From contig JANBQC010000084.1 in NCBI GenBank assembly GCA_027576995.1, positions 1 to 64,000 of the forward strand: DNA of 64,000 nt. The letters run 5' to 3'. Shown here piece after piece: positions 13,401 through 25,577 of the stretch. The notes under the pieces were generated by a model. The model made no database searches. It worked only from the letters and a program-made list of their open reading frames with translations, and was not told the origin of the DNA. How positions within the stretch are numbered: the stretch's first letter is position 1; each line of letters begins with the position of its first letter. A program made the translations under genes and the position numbers. The stretch is from Dimargaris cristalligena. Lineage: Eukaryota > Kickxellomycota > Dimargaritomycetes > Dimargaritales > Dimargaritaceae.

Positions 13401-16400
13401 TGGCGTCGAAAGCCTGGACAAGGGTGGTGTGCACTACGGCGACTGAAGAGTCCAAAGAGGATACAATCGATGCTGGACGTTCGGTTTCGGGGGGGTCGTG
13501 AACGCCGGTTTTATTATGCCCGGCCTCTTCCGAATCGGGGCGCAAATCCGGGTTCGAAGTAAAAGGGTCAGCAGGGCGGAACGGCTGGGCCAGTGGATTA
13601 TACGGGTTTTCGATTAGAATGGTAGCCGAGGGAGGGGGGTCGTTCGAAATCGCCCCATCAGGATCACGGTAGCGTACGATGCTGGCATTATGGAATAAAT
13701 CCAGATAGCAGCCCAGGAGTTGCTGAACGAACGTAAGGGGGCCGAACGTCTGCACCAACATGTCAACCGTTTTAGCATCCGCCATAATTGCCAGGGTATC
13801 TTGGTCGGGATTTTCGAACCAGGTTAAAAAGAGCTTGAGGAGGGTATGCCGACAGCGGGTTCGGTCGACCCATTTGGTCACATGGGGCAGTAGACGGACG
13901 ACCCGGACACGGGTAGTCGGTTCGGTGAGCATCTCGACAAACACAGGCAATACGAGACCCATACCGGTGTCGTCGAGGTACTCCAGCACGGGGAGAATAC
14001 GCTTCGTGGTTTCGACAATGGGCTGGGCGTGATCGGAGAGACCGCTTTGCTGTTTATATTCGGCTAGAAATTGGTATACGTTAGGCATCCAACTAGGGAC
14101 AGCTAACGTAGCCCCGGGAACTTTGGGCGGGAGTACTGATTCCATCTCATTGAGTACCTGGTCAATAGTCGGCCGGTCCGCCCAGTCCGGGGCGAACATG
14201 GCAAACAGGGATCCGCTCAGAGGAATATCATGGACCTTGGCCCGATGAAAATGGGCGGCGAAGGCGGCGCGGGGAAACAAATACTGGACCAAAGCCCCGA
14301 AGGCCAAGACATCCCGGGCCTGGCCGTGGGCCACTGAAATAAACGTATCGGACGGGGCCCCGTTGGGCGATTGTGGAACGGGAATGGGGGGATAAGTGCT
14401 GCGCAAAGGGATAGTGAGGGTCGGCTTCCCGGGATTATCGGACGGGCTTTCCTCGGCATCGAAACCCGACCGGTCCTCAGAGGGGAAGTATTTGGACTCG
14501 AACCGTAGAACCTGCTCCAGGTGCAATAGGCTCTGACTGAATGAGTCCTGCGGAGAAAGCCCCTGGAGGATGATGGGTTCGGAATTGTCCATAAATGTAA
14601 CTAAATTAAGCGCATTGTCGGGAAGTTGGCTAATACGAGCTAGATCACTGGCAGACGACATGGGCGGACCGGTATCAAGGGCGAGGGGAGCCGATCCAGG
14701 GACCGTATGGGATCCACCAGATGTGGATCCCCCCGTCACTGGGGCTCCAGTATTAGAGCCGCTGGGCGGGACTCCCGCTGAAGACGTCGTCGAATGGAAC
14801 CGTTCCCCGGTCGACCGGTAATCGGTATCCCCCATTGTTGGATCCAAGCCGATGGGTGAAGTTTGATTAGATACCATGAGGGCCGAGAACGACTCCCCCC
14901 GGGCGCTGACGGGAGAAAAGGTGGGTATTGTGGGGATGGTATCAAGATCCGATACGGTGGCGATCGGGGTAGCTAACAGCGCCTGGTCAAGCGGTACCAC
15001 TGTGGTAAGTCTCGGAGTTCGGATGGAGGTGCTTGGACTGGCGGAACGAATCGGGTCGGCCAATGTACGGGCCCCTGTCCCAGACACACCAGGGATATTG
15101 GGAATGGATTCGCCTTCGGCCATAGAAGATACCGAGGTTGAGGCTAAGAGCTGATTCTGAATACCCTCACCGGACCACATAATCGAATGGTCTAAACTGA
15201 CGTGTGGAGAGGTGGTGAAGTACTGTTCGTCCAGTCCCAACGAATAAGTGGACGGGAATCGTTCAATGGGTTTAGGGGACTGGGCTAGCTCAATACAACT
15301 GGAGTCCGAACTCTGACTCAAGCCTGCCCCACCGGCGCCATGATCGGTGGACATCCACGGCGGACGGGGACTATGGGCAGTCGGTCCGGAGGGCGGGGTT
15401 TGCGAAGGCGGGGCCACGACCAACCGGGAAAATTTAGGGGGATGGGGTTCAAAGAAAATTTGTTTAACCCCGTGCTTACGGAACGTGGGTTGGTTGGTCT
15501 CCACGAGAGGCAGGGCCACATTTTTGGCACGCACCGCCGCCTCTCCGGTCAGATTATAACCAAAGGTGAGGTCAATCCACGTGTGTAGCCGGCTGGAAAC
15601 ATGGTCACTCTCCAGGGCCGCGGCGTGCTGGGCGATGAAATCTTCGGGCGACGTGGCCCAGTTGGGGAGTTGTAGGTCCGGCATATCCAGATGAATCGAT
15701 CGGAACAACCCGGGATCAGTGTAGAATTCGGGAATACACTCGTCGGGGGTCCAGTCGTAGAGGCGGGCCAGAGACTTAGGGTATTCGTGGGGCTCGTAGA
15801 TGGATCGGACAAATTGGCACAGGACGGCGACGGGCGTACGGCGGGCCGTGTATACGAAAAAGGTAATGTCGGACAAGATATCCGAAATGTGGTGTGGAGT
15901 GGGGCCTTCGAAGGTAAAATCCAACTGCTCGTCCCCTTTATTGATACGAAACTTGGTTTTGCTAAAGTCCCGCCAGTGGCCCACTATGCTATCCCCGGTA
16001 AAGTCGGTGATCCAGGGCAGAATAGGGTAGAAATTGGGGTCCCCCACGCGGCGCCCGGCGTAGTGATTGAGCAGCATCAAGTACTGGAAATTGGATATTT
16101 GGCCCTGGGTCCAGAGACTAACCGGATGGGTCGGCGGGGGGGACCGCACGAGATGCAGTGGGGGTGATGAACCCCGAATTTCGGGGAGTCGGCTCGGGAT
16201 GGGGGCCAAATCTCGAAGGTGAACCCAGCTATGCTCGTCCACCCAAATGTGGGCGGAATCCAGGTGCCCGAGGTAGGCCCCCCGGTGGTGTAGGGCGGCT
16301 AACGATCGAGCCACTTGGTATAGAATAAAGGTTCGACGTGAGTCTTGCTCAACGAATTTGGCCGAAAAATTTAGCATATCGGCTAAACTCACGGCATGGT

Positions 16401-17523
16401 GGTGGTACAAAACAAAGTGGGCGGTTGGCCCTTCAATGACACAGAGCGGTGTGCCAAAATTGGAAGCCTCCGGGAATGCAAGTGGCGGTTTGATGTTGGG
16501 TTCCCCTAAGGATAATGGCTCAAGGACAAGCGTCTGATCGGACGCATCAACAGTTAAGGACTCGGAGGACACGCTTTGGGAGGGGTGGGGTGGGTCCCGA
16601 ATACGGAAAAAGGGCCGGTGGGCGAAGAGGTCGCGCAAAAAATGGTGGAAATTCCCGGCCAGGGACATAGATTTAGCCACGGATTTGGAGGCCGCCTTCG
16701 TCGGTGGGCTTGGGTGGCCGTGAACCCCCTCAAGGAATGCTTTGGCATGCTGGGGCAACAATGGTTCGGCAGTCTGGTGTAGAGATGGCCGGGGTTGATT
16801 AGGAGTGATGGTGGGCTCCGATGAGCCAGGCGAAGGTGGTGGTTGAACCTTGGGAAACACCGTAATATCAATGGCCGCAAATGAAAATCGAGGCCGTTTG
16901 CCGGAGGAAGCCTCGGGGCCTGTGGGCTTGGCTGATGGATAAGGCCACTGAAATCGGGACAGCTCGGTTAATTGGCTCATTGAGGTGGTCGGGGTTTGGG
17001 CCATTGGTGCTTCACCCGGCGACGGTGGTGCGTCACTTGGGGAATTGCTTGGGGGCCGAAGCAGTAATTTTTCGAGCCATCCATTCTCGACCTAAGGAAG
17101 TTAATTAGTAAAATACAGATAGGTAGAATGGGCCGGCCGGCAAGAGGTCTGTTAGGGGTGTTGCAGAGCCAGGCAAGGCTTTAACGATAGGTAAGAACAA
17201 GCAGTGGCTGGTTGGACTTTACCCCAAGCTTAATAAAAGGGAGTAGCCGGAATAGCAGTGCCAGGGCGACCAGTCACCAAGCCAGCCTTCAGTCACTGTG
17301 ACGGCCTCAACATTGCGTAGGTCGACTGCCACATTGTGGCGAGGAAGCCAGGCTCAGTTGCTCACCTGGAGCCACTTCCAAACAACTGGATGGGTTTGAG
17401 TATACTTACAACAGCACACACTGAGATGGGAAGGTCATCGGAGCGAACTGAGTTGTATACGAATGCCACGTCGATGCCCAATTGGTTTTCGACGAGCTCC
17501 GCTAGGGACGAGGTTTGGGCCAT
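10472..17523 (-). CDS. WDR81-like BEACH, pseudokinase and WD40 protein, 5 exons
   Basis: WDR81 works with WDR91 in animals to lower endosomal PI3P during early-to-late endosome conversion and acts in autophagy. Exons 17523-17410, 17091-13153, 12917-12630, 12451-10832 and 10603-10472 join in phase 0 to 2030 aa (human 1941). An inactive-kinase-like segment lies at about 250-330, with HLDSAHIWVDE where a catalytic loop would be. The BEACH domain (about 360-570) has the WDR81-type blocks ISNFQYLMLLNHYAGRRVGD, KFRINKGDEQLDFTF and WTPDECIPEFYTDP. A kinase C-lobe-like part (about 955-1030, ARDVLAFGALVQYLF and DRPTIDQVLNEM) follows, so BEACH appears inserted in the kinase fold. WD40 repeats run from about 1690 to the end (FSGHGSKIRCLAVNESKG; last blade in exon 5). 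Reading upstream of 17523 continues only to a TTG, so the ATG at 17523 is the start. Confidence 0.88.
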
Positions 17524-18304
17524 GGCTAATACTTTCCCCTGGGGAAACGATAAAAAACTGACGTTCACGGACAAATATGTTGAGAGAAAGTAGTGAATTG
17601 GCCAAAGGAACTGTTCTAAAGAGGGAGCAGTGTGTAATAGCGGAAAAGAAGGACGCTTGGCCCTGGCTCAGGGTCTATAGCGCGACATCTCGTATCACCC
17701 GTGCATGGCGTAATGAGCCCACCTCGGCTTCTGAGGGATTCTATTTTCGCAGGCCTTGTTTGCCAGCTACGTATCACCTACCCTTGGGCCTATTCAGCGT
17801 CTCTGGGAGAGTGACTAAGCAGCTAGACTAACATTTTCAGAAGGGACCCCCTTTGGTGATACCAGTCTAACGTGGGTTGCTATAATTGGTAATTGGCAAG
17901 TAATATAGAGTAGTAGTATTAGCCACTACGCCCATTAGGGGCGCTTGCAATACATATAGGGTAAAGTAGGGAGTAGCTACTGAGGTGTAAATACAAAAAA
18001 CCCATCGGAGTTACGCCTAACCGAGTCCTCGTTATAGCGGTATATTATAGGCCAGTTGGCTTTACATTTCCAACAGGGCGTAGAAATAAAAGGCAGTAGC
18101 TCAGTTTGGAGGAGCGTCGGCTAGGTATTATAGCACCCACAACCGCTCGAAATAGTACATCCTCAGCTCGCTCAAAGGGTACCCCATTCTCTAGTATTCC
18201 CATTTACACTTTCTCCCTCATCTGGCTTGAGACAACAGCGCACCATTCTCTAACGCCTTACATCTGCAACCCAAACCGGCCGCTGAAGTCGAACTACGTC
18301 TGCG
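17524..18304. other. Divergent promoter region WDR81/TRS130
   Basis: A 0.78-kb spacer between head-to-head genes. It holds short chance reading frames (for example plus 17577-17831) and no recognisable RNA gene or strong motif. Confidence 0.5.
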
Positions 18305-21300
18305 ATGCTGCAGGAAGAAGAGGACCGCGTCGTAATAACCTGTAAGTCCGGCCTCTCGAGCTCATCCCACTCGCATTTCTCCACCAACAGCCATAAACCA
18401 CCCACCCATGGGGAAACGACAGATTGGGGATGGCCATTCCGCACTGGACATGAGCCCCGGGGCAATGCATACCTCTACTTACCAACTCCTTCGAACCCTA
18501 CTCGGTTATTTAGGAAGTTCAATTAACCTCTGCCCGCTCACGCCATAAAACTGTCCTACTACCATTCCCGCCTCGCACCAATAGATAAAGATGACTTTCG
18601 AATTTGGCCATCCATAAAACACGACTTTATGTCGTATCTCCCGCTTCGCCATGTCATCTGTCGGTCGGCCCAGCGTATCCCCCTCAAATTCATCCCAGCT
18701 CTGCCGGTCCATATGATCCCCATTGCATCGGACGACCAAAAATCGAAGAGCGTGCCCAATCTTCTAACCACCGAGCCCTATCTCAACCTTTACTTTAGCC
18801 ATTGCGAGGTAAGTGTGTCCTTCACGGACCAAGACCCGCCTATCCTTTTCGAAAAAAGGCCCTTGCAGAGAGTGGACCCCCCTAGTACACTACCACACCA
18901 GCATATCCGCTGTCTAACGTTGCCAACTTAATATATTTCTATCAACAGGATGCCGACACCTATCGCCAGTTGGTCAAAGCCAAAATCCAGGAATGGCTCA
19001 ACCAAGTTAGCGGCCGTAAGAACCAGGAGTGGTTGATTGTTCACGTTACCCGACGCAGCGGCGATTCCCAGGCCAAAACCGCCACCAATAAGCTCTTCCC
19101 TCGCACTGGTTCCGTGATTGACAAAATCCGGGCCGATTTCAGCCCCAAGAAGGACGAACCCCGAATCCTTGCGCTAAATTTCAGCGACTCGGGAGGAATG
19201 GATATGGAGTCCTGGAGCGAAGTATTTACCCGGATCAAAGAGTGTGTGGTTACTGGGTTCAATGGCCAAATTACACACTACGAGGAGGATGTGCGCCGGC
19301 TCGATGCCCAGCGCATGATGCCGGGTTGGAATTACTGCACGTTTTTCATTCTCAAGGAAAAAATGGTCCGGGCTTTCCAAATGATGGGTATGTATGATGA
19401 GGCCCTAAAGCAATACGACGAACTGGAGGCCGCCTTTTTCCAGGTTCTCAAAGACCGTACCCTGTCTTGGTTCAGTAGCTTCGGCGGTACCACCCCCGGC
19501 GACGACAATACCAACCTGCTTGACTTTGGCAAGAAGAACTACCGGGAATTAATCCTACAGAACAAAATCACCGTGTTTGATTTCCGGATGTATCTATTCG
19601 GCCGCCAGTGCCAGCTACTTATCCAACTGCAGAAAACCCGGGAATTTCTGGAACGAGCCCGGAAATTTGTGCCTAGTTTTAAACACGCCATGCGGGAATT
19701 CGAAAAGGGCCTGTCGCCCATCTTCTTGTCCGCTTGGACATTTTCAACTTGCAAAAACGTAGTCGATGTGTGCGAATCAATACCTACCGACCCTGTCCCC
19801 ACCGACGCCCATGAATCGGCCGAAATCGCCGCCATCAAAGCCGAATTTCTGGGCAACGCCCGCATTCAACTGGATACATTAGGCATACATTTTAGTGTGC
19901 TGCCCAAGTCGTTGGAGTCAACGGTCTTGCCTAGCTCCGCATCCCTCTCCCGCCCCCGTTCCACTAATTCCCTCCCTGACGCGACCGCCGCCGATGGCGA
20001 ATCCCCACCTAAACCCGAACCCGAACAACTGGCTAAAATCAATCTAGACCGAGAGGCCATCTCCAACCCGGAACTGACCCATGGCCTCGAACAGCAAGCC
20101 AATTTCGACAACCTCTATGTAACCATTACCAACAAGGCTATTCGGTACTGCGAGGACTGTAAACGGTTCCGGTTCGCCCAGGCGCTGCGCAGTAATTTGG
20201 CCAACCTCTACTTTTACCGGGAGGCCTATGCGGAAGCCTCGGCCATTTATGCGGCCCTCCTACCGCCCCGTACCCAGTACCCCCCGGCCTCCCCCTTGGA
20301 AGCCGCCTTCCTTAAGAACCAAATTGTGTGTCTCCACAAGCTGGGCCAGTGGGAAGCCCTCTTCCGCGCCTACCACCACCTATTGGTGGATCCGGAAACG
20401 GTCCTACGCGATACCGACCGGTTGCACTGGGGACTGGCCCTGGTGAAGTGTGCCACGCAGCTACCCCATACGCTGGAGTGGTCCGGCTCCGATTTATTTG
20501 AGATTGTGGTTCAACAGGTCTGCGACTCTTCCCCCGGTCAGTTGGGTATTACGGTCCGGGTGCTTAATCGATTGGCCTGCTCCATGTCAATCGACCAACT
20601 GCGCGTCCATATGGTGGGAGGTGATATCAGCCACGACCTCTGGTTCCGCTCCGATGCAGCCCGCCTGGACTTACTGTCCGGTGAGAACGAAGTCACTTTA
20701 TGGACCGCTGACTCCGCGCCCGGGGTATATGCAGCCGAGTTCGCCGAGCTGCGGCTAGGCCAGGCCCGGTTCACCTACAAGCTCCTGCACCAAACCCCCA
20801 AAACCGTATTCCGGATCAATCCCCACCCCCTCGTTCCTCCCATTCAGGTCGACCTTCACCGCGTCCAACTTGCCCAGTGCCCCACGGTATTCACCCTGAC
20901 CCTCACCGTTCCTAAAGAAGGTATCCTGGGCGGTCAATTGGAAGTCATCCCCCTGGACTATGTACACAAATCGTCCCTCCATAGTCGGTTCATTCAACCC
21001 CAAGACTCGGCCAAGATGGGCCTGGGGTCTCGTCGGGGTCGACCCGCGCGCCTTCCCACCCCCAAGGGCTATGTCTTGTGTCAGTACGTTACCCAAGGGG
21101 CCGGGACTTTCCGTATTATTACCAATGAGGCCGATGGCCCCCTCTCGGCGGGTACCAGTCCCCGGTCATCGATATCTTCCCAAAACATGGAACCCGAGCG
21201 TAGCGACGCAAGCCCGTCCAATAAATCGCCCCGGGTGGTGGCCGTGGCCCCTGATGCCACTATTCTTATTCAGGGCCGCTGTTATCTAGCGGAGTCGCTG

Positions 21301-23043
21301 GCTACACCGACTGCTACTGCTCGCGAGATCTGGCTGGAACTCGACACTAAAGGCCAGATCAGCCTCCCGGCCCTGGAACCGGGTACGCGGCTTGAAATCG
21401 ACTTCCTGTCCCGGTATCCGACGACCGACCATGGCAAATGGATTACCCTGGCCCGATTCCAAATTCCCGCCCCAGCCGCCTCGGCGCTGGATAACGAAGA
21501 CCAGCCATCCCAAACCGACTTAGAACATACCCAGCGGCTAATCCACACCGTGGATATGCGCACCCCGCCCCACGTTCGTTTTGCTCTGACCCCCACGGCC
21601 GTGGAGGATTCAGGGGCCTTTCTCAAGGTGACGACTACGGCTCGGGACGACAGTCCCTTATTTTTACACGGCGTCGAAATCATTTCACGCCCCCGGTCAC
21701 CGACCCACCGGGTGGCCTATCAAGTCACCGACACCCACGCTACGGACCTCTACCATACCCTTCATCAGCCTCTGGTTGGGGGCCGGGCCTCTACTGCGGT
21801 GTTTCGACTGCGCTCGTCTAACCCGGCGGACTCCCCGGACGGAGGGGTTGGCCCAACCGAAGGCCCTTCCACCACGTTCCCCACCCCTTCCTTAGTACCC
21901 GTCTTTGCTGACCTGCCTGCGATCCAATCATCACCCCTTTACTGCCGAACCCGGTACTGTACTCTGGTGGACTTGGCCGCCCACTTGGTCCGACAGAACC
22001 TCCAGAAAGTCCTCCAAGCGCAACATCTCGATGCCCACTATCCCTTCCTGGTAAGCCTAACCGTTCGGTTCATTGACCAGGCGGCGCAGCTGGACCATTT
22101 TCTACTCACCGGACAATTGGCCTACCGACCCTTACACTTAATCCAAATCGCACCCACGCATGACTCGGAATGGCTCGACCACGGCGACGAAGAAGCGCGG
22201 GCGCTGATGTCAAGTGAGGCGGACCTGCTGGCCCCTGAACCCTCCCAATTGGCCGCTGTAGCCTTTATCCGCGCCGCGCTGGCCCACGACCCCCCGGAAC
22301 AGCGCGAGCGGCTACTGGTCGCTATGGCCACCGTCCTGGGTAGCCTCGGAAACCGCCTACTAGCGGAAACGGAGAAACCGGTATCCGATCCGGGTTCGGC
22401 CGCCAACCTGCTCGAACGGACCAAAGAGTGCTTTTACAACTGGCCGACCAGTCCAACCATGGTTCAAGTGGTCCTGGAATTGGACAGTCGCGCTCACTTC
22501 AACCCGCTGGATGCTTCAGTGGCATTGGGGGTGACGACCGAACTGAGTGAATCAGCTTCGGTAATCGAGGGCACTCCTCCTGCCTTTGCCCTCACCCCAG
22601 GCCAGCCCTGTGGGTCTCGCGTCACCCTAACCGGTTGGAGTCCCCCTGAATCTTCGGCATCCTCCAGTACTCCTAACGATGTGACCCTCTTATCCATCCG
22701 ATTCCAAATTATGGCTGAACCCCAGGACTGGCTCGTCATGGGGATGGCTTCGGGAACCACCGTCTTGGCCCTCCAAACGCGGACGTCGTCGGCCAAAGAA
22801 ACCCCAGCACCATCCAATGACGAAAGCCCGTCTAAGACCCCGTCATGCGAATTCAGCGTAACGCTCGTACCCCTGCGACTGGGTGTTTTGGCTCTACCAC
22901 GTTTCCTAATTCAAGTTGAGGCGATGCCGGAGTTGGGCGGGCCCCCTGCTCCCACCGTGGAAGTGGCGCACGAATACCCTTTCCACCACGTCAATGTGTT
23001 ACCGAACCCTGTGAATGGATACCATTTGTCACGCTATATCTAA
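18305..23043 (+). CDS. TRS130: TRAPPII subunit Trs130/TRAPPC10, 3 exons
   Basis: Trs130 is a signature subunit of TRAPPII, the Golgi complex that activates Rab11/Ypt31-type GTPases in late Golgi and recycling traffic. Exons 18305-18341 (only 12 codons plus one base), 18585-18808 and 18949-23043 join in phase to 1451 aa. The join of exons 1 and 2 rebuilds the family N-terminus (VVITYKDDFRIWPSI, then LPLRHVICRSAQRIPL). The core block RMMPGWNYCTFFILKEKMV and YDEALKQYDELEAAFFQVL (about 200-240) is diagnostic for Trs130/TRAPPC10. TPR-like helices follow, and the C-terminal half is beta-rich, matching the trafficking/immunoglobulin-like modules of the family. The tiny first exon is supported by phase and motif but would need RNA evidence. 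Confidence 0.9.
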
Positions 23044-23646
23044 GGGTATCGGTGTCTGGTTTGGGAGTTGACGGCTAATTTCACGATAGGTTAGACGGCC
23101 TGATTACTCCATATCTTTGAATCCCGCCCCTCGTATTATTTATAAATATACCACAATGTCCTGTTCAGACCATCCGTCGACTATAAATGTAGCCCGTTGG
23201 ATATATGATTACGAGGTAGAATATCTGAGATAGCACCCTGGCATATGTATAATTCTGGAAATAATAACTTTATTTACAACAGATATCAGGCTATGAAATG
23301 GACACGCTGATTTAACTGGGTGTATAAAATTCAGTCGTTTTTGACAATTCACCCTAATATATTCAATAGAGTACATTACTGCAGGCCGGCTGATCTCGAA
23401 TCTACCTGCTCCACTGGGACTAAAACGATGTTCAATTTTACTACTTTATATTGACAAGCCCCTAGGGCTTCTTAAAAACGTATGTTCAAGTTGCCGTCTT
23501 TATAAAGGTGCCACCTTGGGATATTGTTCACTTTGGTACTCGATACTATTCCAAATCCCCTGCTCAGCCCGACGCTAAATATCGTGCTTCCTACTTAGCT
23601 ATTTATCCTTAGACCTAAGTTTCCCCTCAATCCTTACTACCGTACC
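23044..23646. other. Intergenic spacer, 3' end of TRS130 and promoter of the next gene
   Basis: AT-rich spacer between two tandem plus-strand genes. Nothing beyond presumed terminator and promoter functions can be seen. Confidence 0.5.
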
Positions 23647-25047
23647 ATGCCCCCAAGTTCGCCCATTTCGAAATGCGCAGAAAGCAGCCTCAAAATACCG
23701 TCACCGGGGTTCAAGCAGTCCAAGGGCCTGGACCTGTTACTTTGGCTTTTCCACCCCTCCCAATACCTTCTCGGTCGCCAGGTCATCCGCTACCTCGACA
23801 ACGAGGCGCAACTCCGAATAGCAGCCGTATGTCGTCTCCTACGCCCTTTCGTGACCCCCAGCTACCAATTTAGTCTCGACGCCACCACTCCCCTTTTCTT
23901 CGATAATCGACTCAGTCAAGTGCTCCTTCGCCACCGGCCAGTCATTCGGGATATCATCGTTATGCAACATATGTACGTCGAGCCAAACTGGCCGGAAAAG
24001 GCCCAGACGTTTAGCGGCACCATTTCCCACCTGATCCATGCGCTGCTTTCGATTGATAATCTAGTCGACTGGCTGGTTATCGCCCGTTATTTGGAACATC
24101 TCCCCCGGCCACTACGGTGCCTGACGATGTGGCTCGAAACGGGCCGACTTCAACCGGGCCAGACCTACGAGGCGCTAGTGCGAAACCGCTTGACGGTGGC
24201 CCATCTCGCTCGATTAGCTAAGATTCGGTATCTACGTTTCTACGCCGAATCCCCTTCCATTGATACAGATGTAATCATAGGTTTTATGGCCCCTTTCACC
24301 GGCTTAAGGCACTTGCTCCTTTATGTAAGGGCCCCGGATGATCGACTGTGTCATGCCCTGGTCAGTCGATATGGCCACCTAGCTCATTTAACCATCGGAA
24401 GGGGGCCTTGGAATTTAGGGATCTTATTCCCACCACGCTCCCCGGGTTTTCAACGCTTAGAAGCGCTCAAATTGGACTGCGACTGGAACTCCTCCCATTA
24501 CCAACACATTGGTAACTTGCTGGCAACGGATTACCCCTATTTACGCTCTCTATCCCTCACCCTTGATATCAGTGATGGAACACCCTATACTCCCGACTGG
24601 GAGATGGCCTTGAAGCGGTTCTTTGGTCAACCTTGGCCACACATTATTTCGTTGAACCTATCCGGCGGCCATGAGCATAGCGATGGGATGGTCACGGATA
24701 TTGCACCTCTTATTATTCGGAATTTTACACGACTCGAAAAGCTAACTCTTTATCTGATTTCGCCCCTCCCCACTACTCATGCCCTTTTACTGTCGAATTG
24801 TCCCAAGCTCAAGTGCTACACTGTCGTGGGCCATGGATGCTCTTTTATGTCTCAAATATCTACTTTAGACTTCTATAATCCCACCCTGTCCTACTTGGCG
24901 TTCAGCTGGCCCAAATGTAATTGGGCTGCAGTAACAGCGATTATATCTCGGTTGCCTAATCTTCAGGAGCTACGCGTCAGCCTCGACCCCTCGGATCTTA
25001 TTCAGCAATTCAATGACGAATATCCTCACATCTTACTCAACTGCTAA
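23647..25047 (+). CDS. F-box-like protein with leucine-rich repeat character
   Basis: This single-exon gene encodes 466 aa. Near the N-terminus (about 44-72) there is an F-box-like helix pair (QVIRYLDNEAQLRIAAVCRL) after a Ser/Pro-rich leader. The remainder is leucine-rich with spaced L-x-L units such as LRHLLLYVRAP, LAHLTIGRG, LRSLSLTLDIS, IISLNLSGG and LEKLTLYLIS, consistent with an LRR solenoid. Proteins of this build usually act as substrate receptors of SCF ubiquitin ligases and belong to lineage-expanded fungal families; the substrate cannot be guessed. The F-box match is weak, so a plain LRR-like protein is the alternative. An AATAAA begins directly after the stop codon. Confidence 0.7.
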   Translation: MPPSSPISKCAESSLKIPSPGFKQSKGLDLLLWLFHPSQYLLGRQVIRYLDNEAQLRIAAVCRLLRPFVTPSYQFSLDATTPLFFDNRLSQVLLRHRPVIRDIIVMQHMYVEPNWPEKAQTFSGTISHLIHALLSIDNLVDWLVIARYLEHLPRPLRCLTMWLETGRLQPGQTYEALVRNRLTVAHLARLAKIRYLRFYAESPSIDTDVIIGFMAPFTGLRHLLLYVRAPDDRLCHALVSRYGHLAHLTIGRGPWNLGILFPPRSPGFQRLEALKLDCDWNSSHYQHIGNLLATDYPYLRSLSLTLDISDGTPYTPDWEMALKRFFGQPWPHIISLNLSGGHEHSDGMVTDIAPLIIRNFTRLEKLTLYLISPLPTTHALLLSNCPKLKCYTVVGHGCSFMSQISTLDFYNPTLSYLAFSWPKCNWAAVTAIISRLPNLQELRVSLDPSDLIQQFNDEYPHILLNC

Positions 25048-25053
25048 AATAAA
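25048..25053 (+). terminator. Poly(A)-signal-like AATAAA after the F-box-like gene
   Basis: AATAAA starts at the base following the TAA stop, which would give a very short 3' UTR if used. Confidence 0.35.
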
Positions 25054-25577
25054 GCCACCTAGATTTGGTCAAGTACATTTGATGTTTAACGAGGCGGCCT
25101 TTCCGGAGGAAATACAGGTTATAAGTGTGGATTTATAGAACAAGTTGACTATAATATTCCATTTTCGAACATTAGTGATGTCTTAATTCAAATCTGAGTC
25201 ACGTGAGTTTTAAAAGTATCGAAATAGCCGGTGCGCTTCTATCTGGCTGATATCCTTCCTACCCCCCCCCCACACATCCCACTTATAAATCTCAATAAAC
25301 CAATCCATACAGCCATATCCCCCAAAGTATCGGTGAAACAAATCAATAGCCCCCGAGCTTATAACATCATGTGAACTAGATACAGCTGGTTAGTTTTATT
25401 GACGAATTAACCCAGAACTGGAAAGCATAGTCGGAATATGCGCTCAAGCAGTGCTCTTGAAGAAACCTCCAAAAGGTAAGATGAGGAAAGTATGATTCCA
25501 AGAACTGCACGCGAGAATAATGGGAGCGAGGCAAAATCTGGAGAGATGAGAGAGATATGAATTTGACTCGCACAAAA
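25054..25577. other. Convergent spacer, F-box-like gene/RPS14
   Basis: Half-kilobase spacer between converging genes, with a C-run near 25263-25271. No gene is recognised. Confidence 0.5.

Noticed and set aside
17524..17574. Longer WDR81 N-terminus starting at 17574
   Set aside because: The codon there is TTG; the first ATG in frame is at 17523.
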